NCBI GenBank assembly: GCA_006384855.1
Contig: VCJN01001577.1
Coordinates: forward strand, 1 to 64,000
From: Tetraselmis striata
Taxonomy: Eukaryota; Chlorophyta; Chlorodendrophyceae; Chlorodendrales; Chlorodendraceae
Reading direction: 5' to 3'
DNA: 64,000 nucleotides
The translations under genes were made by a program, and so were the position numbers. The notes beneath the pieces were generated by a model that saw nothing but the letters and a program-made list of their open reading frames with translations, searched no databases and was not told the origin of the DNA. This document shows positions 1 to 11,841 of the stretch, one piece after another. Numbering within the stretch: position 1 is the first letter of the stretch; each line of letters starts with the position of its first letter.

Positions 1-19
1 GTATATGTATATGTATATG

Positions 20-84
<65 letters not shown>

Positions 85-97
85 GTATGACTATGTC

Positions 98-148
<51 letters not shown>

Positions 149-160
149 GTATAGGTATAG

Positions 161-214
<54 letters not shown>

Positions 215-215
215 T

Positions 216-270
<55 letters not shown>

Positions 271-430
271 TATGTATATGTATATGATATGTATATGATA
301 TATGTATATCGATATATGTGATATGTATATGGTTATATGTATGTAATATGTATATGTATATTATATGTATAACATATGTAATAATGTATATGTTATGTAT
401 ATGTATATGTAATATGTTATGTATAGTGAT
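1..430. repeat. (GTATAT)n microsatellite
   Basis: Nearly uninterrupted GTATAT/ATGTAT hexamers, becoming imperfect after about 270 with TATG/ATAT variants. The long Met-Tyr reading frame across it is only a translation of the repeat and is not a gene. The tract continues off the left edge of the window. Confidence 0.95.
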
Positions 431-545
431 AGTATGATGTAGATGTAGATGTAGATGTAGATGTAGATGTAGATGTAGATGTAGATGTAGATGTAGATGT
501 AGATGTAGATGTAGATGTAGATGTAGATGTAGATGTAGATGTATA
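431..545. repeat. (GTAGAT)n microsatellite
   Basis: About 18 perfect copies of the hexamer GTAGAT directly follow the GTATAT tract, so a one-base variant of the neighbouring hexamer has been amplified separately. AT-rich imperfect repeats continue to about 640. Confidence 0.95.
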
Positions 546-794
546 TGTATCTATTTATATATATTTTTTTTTAATCTATTTATACATATATATGTGCATA
601 TACATGTATACATACATATATGTATATATAGATGTATATATATGAGGAATACTGTACGAGTTAACGGATGTGGCTGCACATCTCCCCGCGAGCTGACGAT
701 ATTCCGATCATAAATAAGACGTTTCGATATCACTACATTACAGGTGACATCTCCGTTTGCTGAAGCTGAAACACAGGGCCCGCGGTACATACTC

Positions 795-3700
795 CTAGAT
801 TAGTTTACAAAACAGTACAAACGTGTAAAAACGCCGAGGGAGGCGGGCGCACTTGGCGTCCTGCAGCTCGAGCATCGCGCCGCGGTTCAGCAAGCGGTCC
901 ACCAGCGGCAGCTCCCCGCTGCGCACGGCAAGATGCAGCGGCGTCTCGCCAGACGCGCCGCGCTGCTCGTGCAGGTCCGCCGTGCGCGCCTGTATGGGGG
1001 GGGGAGTGGCGGTCGTGGCCGGTTAGCGCTGGGAGCGGGGGCGTGGCAGCTCGGGGCTGTGGAAGTCTGAAGAAAGCGGAGAATCAATGGTTCCAGTCGG
1101 CAATATCGCTGACATTGTACGTAGTCCCTAGAAATGCGGAGTTCTGTTTTCAGAGACAGAGAGAAGGGAAAAGTCGGTGCATGTGGGCATTGCAAAGTCC
1201 CTCAAGAAGTGGACAGTTATCGAAGGGACATGTTACCAGGCCTCGAGTTGATATGGCGAGTACGCATATAGTTTTGCTGAGAGATCCCTTAAGGTCAGAG
1301 CTCGCGAAAAGCGCTTTTGAATATTTTTGAATGTTTGCCTCTCTTGGGTTGAGCGGAGAAAACGGAGGGGGTCCGAAATCGCCCGCAGGGTGAGCGAATC
1401 AATACCGGTTTCACCGCGTTTTTATAACGAAATTCGAGGCCTCCTCCTCCTCCTCCTCCGCGTGTGCTGCGTCTTCGTGAATGAACCGTCATACGTTCGA
1501 TCTTTGATCGTTTGATTTTTACCATGTCATGCACGTAAACTACAAGCAGGGTATAGTCAGGTGATATAGAAAGTCTGTATCTACCGACATGATTGCAATT
1601 AAGAATGCGACACGTTATTACTGTATTTACGCATGTGCATACTTGAACGCAACTCCATGATTTACAATTCCATGATTAAATACATAGGGAGAAGGTGTGT
1701 GTGTGTGTGTGTGGTTGAGGGGCAGGGGGGGGGGGGGGGGGGCGGGTACCTCGTCCTCAAGCCACCATTCCACGACGGCAGTGTGGCCCCTCCTGCAGGC
1801 CAGCAGCAAGCCTGTGCTCCCCGCTAGCGTGCGCGCCGATAGCTCCGCCCCCATCTCGTGCAAAACCTACGTCGGACCGGGCGCTGGCGCGCTGATTAGT
1901 ACGGTAGCCAGCGATGCACCACCTCGCGAGGGAGCAGGTAGGCTCGACTATGGCAGTCCAACGCGCAGGCCACCAAAGGGCATTGCAATCTAGTAGACAC
2001 GCGCACCGCATGGAGACGACGGCTACCGAAACTCGCTAAGCCCATGGCAGGGAGCATCGCGCGAGGGGGCGCATTGCTGTCTGGTTATTATTTATGGACT
2101 AGTGCCATGGATGCGCGGCGTCGTGAGCAGCGATCTATGCAACGCCGCCGCCGTACACCTGCTCGTCCGACATTTAAATCGCCACCGGTGCGGTATTCTG
2201 TACACCATTATTTTGTGGAATGAAATACTGAGACTCATTTTTCGAAAGGGCGCGCGGAGCGCGCGAATTATAGGAGCAGCTCAGCAGCGGCTGACGACGA
2301 AGGCGCCGACGACGAGACGACGCGATAGACGAGCAATGGCGACTATTACGACGATTCGTCGTTCGTTCCGAGGCGGCTATATCGGTGTCAAGGTGTCAAT
2401 CGCACAGCTCCTCGGACGTCTCCCGCACCTGGAGGCACTCCACTTGGCCGGCGGCAGCCGCGTGCAGCGCCGCCGTCCGCCCCCGCTCGTCCGCCGCCTC
2501 CACGTCCGGCGCCGGCGACGACGACAGCATCGCGCGCACGCAGTCCGCGCCCCCGCCAGCCGCGGCGTGCATCAGCGGCCGCATTCCCTGGTCGTCCGGG
2601 TCCTCCAGCAGGGCGCCACGCGCCAGCAGCTCCAGCACCACCTCCGTGCGCCCCTGTACGGAGCCGTGGGCATCAACTGCGCCACTGCATTGGCCAACCA
2701 GGCCCACTGCGACCCGGAGATGATCAAGGGGGGGGGGGGGGGGGGGGTGGGGGTACCTTGCGGCATGCCATGTGCAGCGCGGTGACGTGGTCTTCCTGGG
2801 AGGCGCGGCCATCGATGGCCGCGCCAGCGTCCAGCAGCAACTGCAGACCCCACCACGAAGGGCAGCCCTCAGCCCAGCTGGCACCACGCCATGCATAGGG
2901 CGATCGGCGTATGCCTGCTCAGTCGTATTTTTCCTTCCCCGAGAGAATGCATGTACCCTCCTCCACCCGCTATCCCCCGCGCCCCCCCCCCCCCCCCCCC
3001 CCCCCTCGTTTCTTCATATAGACACACAGCAGATGCACACATCTAGCTGATGACAGAAAGCGAGGCAGCGAGCCTATTGATGGTACAAGATTGGATTGGG
3101 CACACCTTGACCGCCTCAAGATGCCCCGCCTTGGCCGCCGCCATGAGCGCCGTCTCCCCCTTCTTGGTCGTCTCCTGCGACATCAGCCATTGTTAGCCAC
3201 TGTGCCGCTAGAGTGTGCGCGGCCCAGGGTATGGCGGCAGGGCCAGTGGGGAGCGAGGGGTCGCACCAGCAGCAGCTTGGAGGTTGTGCGCTCTGTGTCC
3301 TTTGCCCACTGCAGCAGGCCGTGCAGCACCTCCACGTTCCCCTGTGCACAGGCAGAGCGGCGGCAGTGCGTGGCCACATGAGCCGGTTGGCCTCCCCATG
3401 CGCAAGCTTCAGCCTCAGCGCTGCCCGGTCCCTGCCAAGCAGCATCGATTCCCTACCTGGAACGCAGCCATGATGAATGCGGTGGCGCCGCTTGCGTTGT
3501 CCCGGCTGTGCAGGTTGGCGCCCGCGTCCAGCAGCTCACTGCAGGTATCCATGCCTGGAGGCCATGACCCCGCCCTCCCCTGGTCAGATGACCTGCGCTG
3601 AGGGGTCGGCGGAGGTACAGACGACGGATGCGATGACACTGGGGCAGTGTGTGGCGCGGCGCGCACCAGAACACGACGCGGCAATCATCAGCGGCGTGCA

Positions 3701-3889
3701 GCCGCTTCCGGGGGCCCGGACCTGCACATAGGCGCATGCAGCACTGAGGGAGGGGAAGGGGGGGGGGGGGGGGGGGCGAGAGGCATATTCACGGCGTGAA
3801 GGGAAAGCTTGCAGGCACAGGTGGGTGGCGTAGCACACATCTACGTCCACGCCCCATTTCAGGGAGGATTGAAACGTGCTCTTGTCGCC
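795..3889 (-). CDS. Ankyrin-repeat protein, multi-exon (5' end uncertain)
   Basis: Minus-strand gene for a solenoid protein of consecutive ankyrin repeats, a protein-protein interaction scaffold with no catalytic residues visible. Six exons join in phase 0 with GT-AG introns and lengths divisible by three: 3267-3341, 3106-3174, 2757-2840, 2429-2653, 1750-1866 and 795-989 (stop TAG at 795-797). An exon ending at 3457 precedes them. Across the joins typical repeat cores appear: GETALMAAAKAGHLEAVK then LLLDAGA; TALHMACRK then GRTEVVLELLARGA; LLLACRRGHTAVVEWWLE; GETPLHLAVRSGELPLVDRLL. Two more exons upstream (about 3620-3725 with GCTPLMIAAS, and 3793-3889) belong by similarity, but I could not fix their joins. 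No start codon is assigned. Two of its introns have a long poly-C tract directly after the donor. Partner and location are unknown. Confidence 0.8.
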
Positions 3890-4129
3890 CTGCCACGACA
3901 GGCGAGGGAGCACGAAGTGTGTCAGTAATCTTATCTAATTAGAGCAAGGGGTAATCCCGACATGTGCTGAAGTTGTACGGAGGCACCCCCACAGCATGCT
4001 ATTGCATCGGGTGAATCCCGAAAGGCTTGAGGTCAGCCCCGGTATTACTCATGGGCACGCACTGTGCATCGACAGCACGTCGAAGACAACACAGGCTGAG
4101 CGCGCAACAGGCGGACGATGACGTGAACC

Positions 4130-4330
4130 TCAAACCCCCGAATTCCGCAGGACGGGAAGTGTGTATTTGTGCATTGACTGGCTGACATGGGCGACCCTCG
4201 TCACCACCTTCAGTATGGAGTTGAACAGGTCGTTCCGCCGCCGCAGAGTCGCCTCCACCTGCTCCGCCTCCAGGTCCAGCCGCCGCACGTCCTCCTCCAG
4301 TTGCCGCGAGGTCGGTGTCCCCCTATGGCG
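4130..4330 (-). CDS. C-terminal coiled-coil exon, possibly THOC7-like
   Basis: A minus-strand open stretch with an acceptor-like AG near 4330 encodes about 65 residues ending at TGA (4130-4132). It contains a heptad-like coiled coil (RQLEEDVRRLDLEAEQ, then VEATLRRRNDLFNSIL). The spacing of the acidic/basic heptads and the LRRRNDLFNSIL segment recall the C-terminal helix of THO-complex subunit 7, an mRNA-export factor. That is only a pattern resemblance, and an unrelated coiled coil is equally possible. I could not find convincing upstream exons, so this may be a gene remnant. It lies on the same strand as the ankyrin gene and upstream of it. Confidence 0.3.
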   Translation of the reverse strand, partial: RHRGTPTSRQLEEDVRRLDLEAEQVEATLRRRNDLFNSILKVVTRVAHVSQSMHKYTLPVLRNSGV

Positions 4331-4619
4331 CCGCGAGCCCGCGCCTCGCTGCCACGGCTGCCACGGCTGCGGCCACTGCGCGTTGGTGGCGTACGCGCCG
4401 TCCGGCACGTCGCGACGGCCCGCCCAGTGCGCCATCCCTCCCGCCGTCCGCCTGGCTCGGCACAGCGCGCTTGCTGCGCGCTCTCCCTGTCTGGCCTCGT
4501 TTACACTAGCACTACTAGCCACTACCCGTACTGCTCGCGTGGCGGAGCACCGCGTTTGCCAGCAGTTGACTGCCGCCTGCCTTCGGGAGTGTCGGCAGTT
4601 GTGCTTCATCAGGCGGTAG

Positions 4620-5474
4620 TGAGCGCGCCAGGACTGTTACCGTGTACTGGTGTGAATTACAAAAAGGGCAATTCCCCAGAATTAGAAATTTTAGTTACCG
4701 TGTACTGGTACTAATAAAAGTCCGCCGGTGTTTTCTGTTGCTCCGTATCGTTATATATCCGCCATGGATCGCTGGATCGCTGACTAACAGGTCTCGTAGA
4801 GGCGGCTGCCGCAATAGGGGGTTCACATCCGCGTGTCCCTCCCCGGCCCGGGGGCGAAAAACAAGTCTGCTAGTGTATGTTCATCATGGGAAAAACACAA
4901 AACAGGGTGTATTTGACCTTGTTAGCACAACCGGGCGAAACCGCGGTTTTTGCAAATCAGGGTGTAGTGGAGATTATTGCAGAACAAGGTGTTATTCCCC
5001 ATTATTTTGCCACCTAGAAAATTGCAAATCAGGGAGGATTGTCTTGATTACCTGTCTTAGTACTACGCCCCATACCAGCAGCACCGCGCCAGGTACGTAC
5101 CAGTACGTTGTACATGCTGATGATGTATTGCGTAGTAGTAACAGTAGCCAGTAGGTAGTAGGATGTTCAGCGCAATGTACAAGCCGGGCGCAAAGAGTCG
5201 TCGGGGCCAGGCGGCGCCTTGCTTGCTGCTCGGCCCGGGAACAACCCGGGCACCATGGTGTGATGATGTTGGGCCCGTTTGAACGTTTGAACTCACATGA
5301 CTGAGGGGGAGCGGTCAACCGTCACTAACCTGGCTCCTCTGCCAATCGTCCGCCCACATCGTGCCGTGTTGGGTGCTCAGGCTACAACACTCCCAAGCGA
5401 CTGTTCGCGATGGCCACCACGCCCCCCCACCCGCGCCGCCGCGGCCGCAAGCCTTGCTTCCAGGTGCTACGGGC
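4620..5474. other. Intergenic stretch without recognised gene
   Basis: No supported coding sequence. Two near-identical short motifs (GCAAATCAGGG, about 4953 and 5024) and several GTAC-containing palindromes (about 4700, 5090-5110) occur. Confidence 0.5.
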
Positions 5475-5834
5475 ATGGATGATGACGACTTTTGGGCGGA
5501 CGAGGAGAACGAAGAGCAAGTTGGGCATGGAGGTGGATTGGCTGACCACGCCGTGGGGGGTAACAACGAGAGCACCGAGGACATCGATGGGGAGCATGTG
5601 GATGAGGATGAGGACGAGGACGGCGGCGACGAGGACGAAGGCGGGGATGAGGAGGACGAGGGCGAGGGCGACGAGGAACACGTAGACTACGCCGATGGGT
5701 CAGTTGGCAAATGTCGCGGGCCGAACTACGACGCGAGTGAGACCATCGCGAGTGAGACTACCAAGCGCAGTCGGAGTGGAAGCAGATTCAAACCCTTGGC
5801 CGTCTACAGAAGGGGACAACCCGGCGGTACCTGA
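5475..5834 (+). CDS. Acidic low-complexity protein, hypothetical
   Basis: The ATG at 5475 opens a 119-residue frame beginning MDDDDFWADEENEE. An Asp/Glu/Gly-rich centre (residues about 40-72, DEDEDEDGGDEDEGG type) is followed by a basic Ser/Arg-rich tail (KRSRSGSRFK). No catalytic motif is visible. Acidic ORFs of this kind occur beside transposases, and the adjoining sequence is repeat-rich and frameshifted, so this may be the broken first part of an accessory transposon protein. The frame ends shortly before a palindromic insertion at 5860. The function is not recognised. Confidence 0.35.
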   Translation: MDDDDFWADEENEEQVGHGGGLADHAVGGNNESTEDIDGEHVDEDEDEDGGDEDEGGDEEDEGEGDEEHVDYADGSVGKCRGPNYDASETIASETTKRSRSGSRFKPLAVYRRGQPGGT

Positions 5835-5859
5835 TCAAGGCGAAGAAGGTGCAGAAGCT

Positions 5860-5994
5860 GAAGCTATGGAAGTCCCGGCGTTCACCATAGGAGTTGGCTC
5901 GTATGGTGAACTCCTATGGTGAACGAGCCAACTCCTATGGTGAACGCCGGGATGAGCCAACTCCTATGGTGAACGCCGGGACTTCCATAGCTTC
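5860..5994. repeat. Nested palindrome / foldback repeat
   Basis: The left arm 5860-5900 (begins GAAGCTATGGAAGTCCCGG) is the reverse complement of the right arm 5954-5994. The roughly 50-bp spacer contains two further partial copies of the same unit (around AACTCCTATGGTGAACG), so several alternative hairpins can form. It looks like a small foldback insertion or MITE in the neighbouring acidic ORF region. Confidence 0.85.
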
Positions 5995-6447
5995 AGGCGC
6001 AAGAGCGCCTGAGCGGCGGCGTGGCCGCGTGGCGCAATAGGCGCAAGAGCGGCGGCGTGGCCGCGTGGCTGCCAGCACCGCTATTGGTGGCAAGGCCCAA
6101 GACTCACCAGCGCCTACAGAGAATGACGAGGTGGACAAGGCGCTGAGTGACATCTCCAACACTTTGTTGGGAGTGAAAGGGTCACTGACCAGCCAAGTCG
6201 TCCACATCAAAGAGGCAGCAAGCTGAGGCTGCGAAAAAAATTGCAGCTGCAAAGGAAAGGCTTGCAGCCCTGGAAGCTGTCAAACTGCAACTGCAATGTT
6301 TCGGTCCCACCAAGTACCCCACAACACACATTTGCATTGCAATCACTGTCTGAGCTGACAGTTATGTCCATGAACTTGGCCAACAATAGAGGATCCATCA
6401 GCAACGTCCCTGATGTTGCAACCCTTGCTGCATCTACGCCATTATAA
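5995..6447 (+). pseudogene. Decayed ORF with Ala/Lys coiled coil
   Basis: A short GC-rich direct duplication (5998-6070, GGCGGCGTGGCCGCGTGG twice) is followed by coding-like sequence. This reads ENDEVDKALSDISNTLLG, then after a frame change near 6225 EAAKKIAAAKERLAALEAV. The two halves make a plausible acidic-to-coiled-coil protein only if the frame is broken. It may originally have continued the acidic ORF at 5475-5834, now separated by the palindrome. Family not recognised. Confidence 0.35.
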
Positions 6448-6592
6448 TTATTGTGTCACGCACGCGGTAACGATGCTACTACTCCTCCCTCGCTCATTAC
6501 TATATATTTGAAATTGCTGCCTCTTGTCCATCTGTCATGTCCCTGATGCATCACTGCGCGGCGTATCTCCTATAGATTTATCAGATTTTAAA

Positions 6593-6765
6593 GCGAGCAT
6601 GCTGCTGCCATGTTGCAGTTGTATCATTTGTTTGAGCGATCATGCGGCTGCCTTGCTGCACATGTATCACTTTATACTAACAACGAGCATGTTGCTGCCC
6701 TGATGCATCCGTATCAGTTTCTAGAGCGAGCATGATGCTGCCCTGATGCAGCCTTTTCAGTTTAT
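6593..6765. repeat. Degenerate tandem repeat, about 40-50 bp unit
   Basis: Four imperfect copies of a unit starting GAGC(GA)ATGNTGCTGCC and ending in GTATCA-TTT begin near 6595, 6634, 6684 and 6722. A further partial match lies near 6540. Confidence 0.6.
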
Positions 6766-6780
6766 ACAACGATACTGTTA

Positions 6781-6955
6781 TCATGCGAGGCCTCCTCCGA
6801 GTATGGTAGTCGCAGCACGGGCAGGTCCCCGTCCGCGCTCGGCATTGAGAGCTTGACGCGAGCAAGCCTTGTCGCGCCGTCTCTTCACAAGCACGACGGC
6901 GGCAATGCCCGCTACAATGGCAGCCATCACACCGTGGCCATCGGCCGACGCGAGC
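6781..6955 (-). CDS. Possible terminal exon with one TM segment
   Basis: The minus frame ends at a TGA at 6781. It contains one hydrophobic stretch (GVMAAIVAGIAAVVLV) followed at once by KRRRDK, the usual cytosolic stop-transfer pattern, then a basic tail. An acceptor-like AG lies near 6955. It could be the last exon of a single-pass membrane protein. No upstream exon is assigned, so it remains a candidate only. Confidence 0.25.
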
Positions 6956-7869
6956 TTGGAGTATATGCATGGGCATGTTGAGGCAGTTTGGGTTCCCCGA
7001 GCTGCGTTGGGGTACGCACGGGACGGTGACGATCGTCCCAGCCAGTGCTGGTGGTAGAGAGGGGGCGAGATTAGAGCAGCCGCCCGTCCACCCGCGCCTT
7101 TTCTTTTCGTCAAAATATTCAAAAACGAATCGCCGCCGACTCTGCGGGTGCGGCGGATACTGTCACACTTCACGGTGCCGGCCGCAACCGTAAACATGCT
7201 GAATTTGCGGGCCCTACGGGCATTTTAGTACCCGTACGAATATTTGCGACTACGGTTACTACGGCCGAAACGGACATGTAACCTCCGGTACCAGGTATCT
7301 TGGGCGGCATTCTTTGCCGGGGTGCAGACGGCCAAGTCTGATGCGTCTGCCCGTGCTCATTCCGCACCCTCTTCCACCGGTGAAATTGCTGTTGCGGACG
7401 TTTCCTATTATTTCCTTTTAGGGTGGTTTCCTGATCGCGTTGTGCAGCTAGCTCACGATAAAGTCGGGGTCGCGTCCGCGCGTGCGGCACGTGATGGTAC
7501 TCCTGCGCATGCGTCGCGTCGCTCGTCGGCATGTGTTGCTATGACCCGGGTCATTGGCTGCAAGCGTCCTCGCCGCGGCTGATAGCCTACCCCGGGGCGG
7601 GGGTCCCTTTGGTTCCTGGCAGCTAAGTGACTTCGTGGTTCCCTTGGCTCCTTCTTGGTTCTTGGCTCCCTATCCTCCTGCTCGACCTTGGTTTCAGGCT
7701 GATGTCTCTCTTTTGCTGGCAACTTTTCATAGTTGATGTTAGTTCTGTTTGTAGTGCGCTTTTGTGAAAGCCCGTATGTAATTAAAATAAAGCTCACGCA
7801 GAAACCATATAGTAAAGCATGTACCTGTGGCATTCACACCGGTACCCGCCTATACCAGCAGCAGCAATT
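6956..7869. other. Intergenic, no recognised gene
   Basis: Open frames exist on both strands (for example plus 7244-7582), but none shows a recognisable domain, splice pattern or conserved motif. An AATAAA lies at about 7787. Confidence 0.4.
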
Positions 7870-8094
7870 ATAAGAGCATTACTCGAATGGGCCGACGCCC
7901 AAACGGGTAGGGCGGACCTTTCGTGCTGGTCAGTGCCGGGTATTTTCATGGCAGTGTTTTAGATGACGGTGATCGTCCAACAGTGTTGAAAATTATCACA
8001 CTAGCGCCTCTAATTAATCTTCCAGGATTATCTGTTTGGTTACAGGGAGAGCGTCAAGAGAATGGACGCAAAGTACTGGGGAAGGAAAAAGCCT
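7870..8094 (+). repeat. Dispersed repeat R1 (four copies in the window)
   Basis: This segment recurs downstream of LC8 copies A (about 10052-10214) and B (about 24894-25056), and in reverse complement at about 49396-49550 next to the third YR element. Shared landmarks are TCAGTGCCGGGTATTTTC and GATGACGGTGATCGTCCAAC. It probably marks the boundary of the duplicated LC8 unit. Confidence 0.8.
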
Positions 8095-8143
8095 ACATTT
8101 AAGCAGAACCCTCTTTTTTTTCCCCCGCCCCCGGGACAGGACT

Positions 8144-8437
8144 GGCACCAGTGAAACCCTTGCAGCGTCTCTACGACGGCCGTTTGGGCAGCCATCCAGT
8201 TACGGAAAGCCCTGGGTAGGCGACGCTCCGTTATAGTCATTAAGCAAATTGCCCTCTTAGCGCCGGGATCTTCCAGGAGTTTTGTTTTTTCGCCCCCGGG
8301 ACCCCCAGGATGCTTCGGCAATTTGCTTGATGACTATGACCGAGCGTCGCATACCACTACCCAGGGCAGGGCTTTCAGTGACTGGATCCCTGCCGAAACG
8401 GCCGTCGTAGAGACGCTGCAAGGGTTTCACGGGTGCC
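8144..8437. repeat. Long inverted repeat pair
   Basis: Arm 8144-8252 is an imperfect reverse complement of arm 8317-8437; both carry the CCTTGCAGCGTCTCTACGAC motif in opposite orientation. One arm also occurs near 23152-23280 and 28830-28960, and another copy lies at about 49283-49390. The layout resembles the ends of a small foldback element. Confidence 0.7.
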
Positions 8438-8806
8438 AGTACTGCCTCGGGGGCGAAAAAACAGAGCAGGGCCGAGTCAAAAACCTAGCCTCAGCGTACC
8501 ATTTATCCTAACCCTGAGAGCTACACCCTCCTACCTACCCCTGCTCCTACGACTACGGCAGGCGGACCCGCGTCACGCCGCCCGCGGCAGCAGGCGAGCG
8601 CCCGCGCCTCGTTGGGGTGATATGTATGCTCCGTCTGAAGATCTGGCGGCTACTGCCAGTACGCTGCTGTGATATTTGACCAAAGTCGTCTTCTGCCCTG
8701 CTGCGCACTTCAAAGGCCACCACCCTTAGCGGCACCGGGAATCTCAGAATCCTGGTATTTCCTTCGATTTCCGCCACTGATCTCAGCATAGCGCTCGCAC
8801 AGTACA

Positions 8807-9993
<1,187 letters not shown>

Positions 9994-10214
9994 TAATAAA
10001 TGCTTCTGTGGCAGTGAGAAGACACGTTTATTCATTTTTCCATGCCTCCGTTTCGTGGTCAGTGCCGGGTATTTTCATGGCAGTGTTTCAGATGACGGTG
10101 ATCGTCCAACAGTGTTGAAAATTATCACACTAGCCTCTAATTAATCTTCCAGGATTATCTGTTTGGTTACAGGGAGAGCGTCAAGAGAATGCACGCAAAG
10201 TACTGGGGAAGGAA

Positions 10215-10683
10215 AAAGCCTACCACACCGGTTCGCGTAGGTACTCGTTTCTGAAGACCGTAAACGGGTCTCAAATCCGAGATGTGTAGCTGGCAACGCT
10301 TTTTGGCTACGTGGCACGCGCTACGTGCGTAATATTAGCACGTGACCGCTCGCGCTCCTCCCTCATCATCCCGCCGCCAGCCCCATCCCTGCCCGCGACA
10401 CACAAGACGAGGCACCTGAACGCCACCGTATGCCTACGTTAGCGCGCTGCTACCGCGGTATGCGCGTGATGGTGCCGGTCGGTGTGTTCGATTGGCATCG
10501 GTGGGGCGGGATGGGTTGGCGAGACGGGTGGTCACGTGGGCTCTGAGTTTTCATCAAATGACGTTATATTTGACTGTATCAACCGGATACTAATCACTAT
10601 TCGCACTCGTTTCGATAGTTGCATCTCAGGATTGTGACCCCGCTATACACAGCTTAAACCCCGGGAGGATTTCATTTTGCGAG
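10215..10683. other. Spacer between LC8 copy A and YR element
   Basis: No coding signal. An almost identical stretch lies at about 25057-25525. It contains the palindromic CACGCGCTACGTGCG area and ends in CCCCGGGAGGATTTCATTTT at the YR element border. Confidence 0.6.
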
Positions 10684-11241
10684 TTTCAAAGTTGAGTCTG
10701 GTTTGCCAAAAAGGTCGCGCAGGCTGTTTTACACGGTCAAGAGCCGAAATTGGCAGGATGGTTTAGCGATAGTCAGGGAGTCAGGGGGGGCGCTGCGTGG
10801 AACGCAGCGAAAACTGGAAGATGGCAGGCTCAGCTGTTCTGGCTGCTTTTATGTCTACTCGTGATGCACCCGAAATAGGGCGCAACAACAGATGCCTAGT
10901 TCCCGTACCACTGAGCAGCACTTGTAGCTAAAAGCGGTTAGGTCAAGGAGGGAAACCCCATAAACTAGTTTAGATCATTTCAAAGTTGAGTCTGGTTTTG
11001 CCAGTCTTGAGCGAACGGAGAGAGCGGTGGATTGACGGAGAAGAGGTAGCGCCAAGTCATGAAGGAGGCACTGGGAAGGCCACCGCTACGGAGTCTTGTT
11101 GGACTTGGAAGTGGCGGAGGGGGGCGATGTGTCCAAAGAAGAACCATGCGCCAGGTGAAGGAAGAACGTTGGGGTCGATGTAGTCCAGAACGACGTCAGA
11201 GTTAGTGGCCCAACCGCCTTGGTAGCGAATGTGGGACAATG

Positions 11242-11263
11242 CACTGTGAGATTCAGATGTGAC
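11242..11263 (+). repeat. Left terminal inverted repeat of CACTA-like element
   Basis: 22 bp starting CACTGTGAGATTCAG, perfectly matching the reverse complement of 20392-20413, with the duplicated ATG immediately outside. Confidence 0.93.
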
Positions 11264-11841
11264 GTAAATGTGCCCTACTGGTGACGAACGACGACATACG
11301 GGGACGATACGGGACGGACGAGGGACGTGGATTTCATACCCAGTAGCGACGACTATCGCGCGCGACCTGTAAAGTACTATATGAATTTCTCGTTTCCATA
11401 ATTTCATCAAATTGATATGCGCACGCGGGCTCGCGTGTCGCCCTCCGACGCGGAGCACCCGGGCTAAGTACAGGCGGATGTACGCACTCATTGCACATCG
11501 CCGCACATCGCTGACCGCACATCGCTGACCGCTGACCCCGCGGTGTGCCGCGCTGTGCGGCACGACGGGCGGAGGTGTGGGCGGATGTAGGTGGTACGGT
11601 AGGCGGTAGGTGGTGTTCGTAGGTGCGCGTTTTAATGCAGCCGCCCTAACTGCTGATGATTGTGTAACGCCCCAGCACGCGCATGAAGTATGGGGTCGCC
11701 TCACGGTCACCGCCGCTCACCGTTGAATCAAGCGCGGACAGCCGCGCACTCGCATCTGTGTTGCCTGCCGGTGGTGGGTTACATCCACCCCAACTCTCAA
11801 CCCCCCCCCCCCCCCCCCGCCCCTCGCGCGCGGCAGCAGGC

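Noticed and set aside
21..287. Open frame encoding (Met-Tyr)n
   Set aside because: Pure translation of the GTATAT microsatellite; no gene signal.
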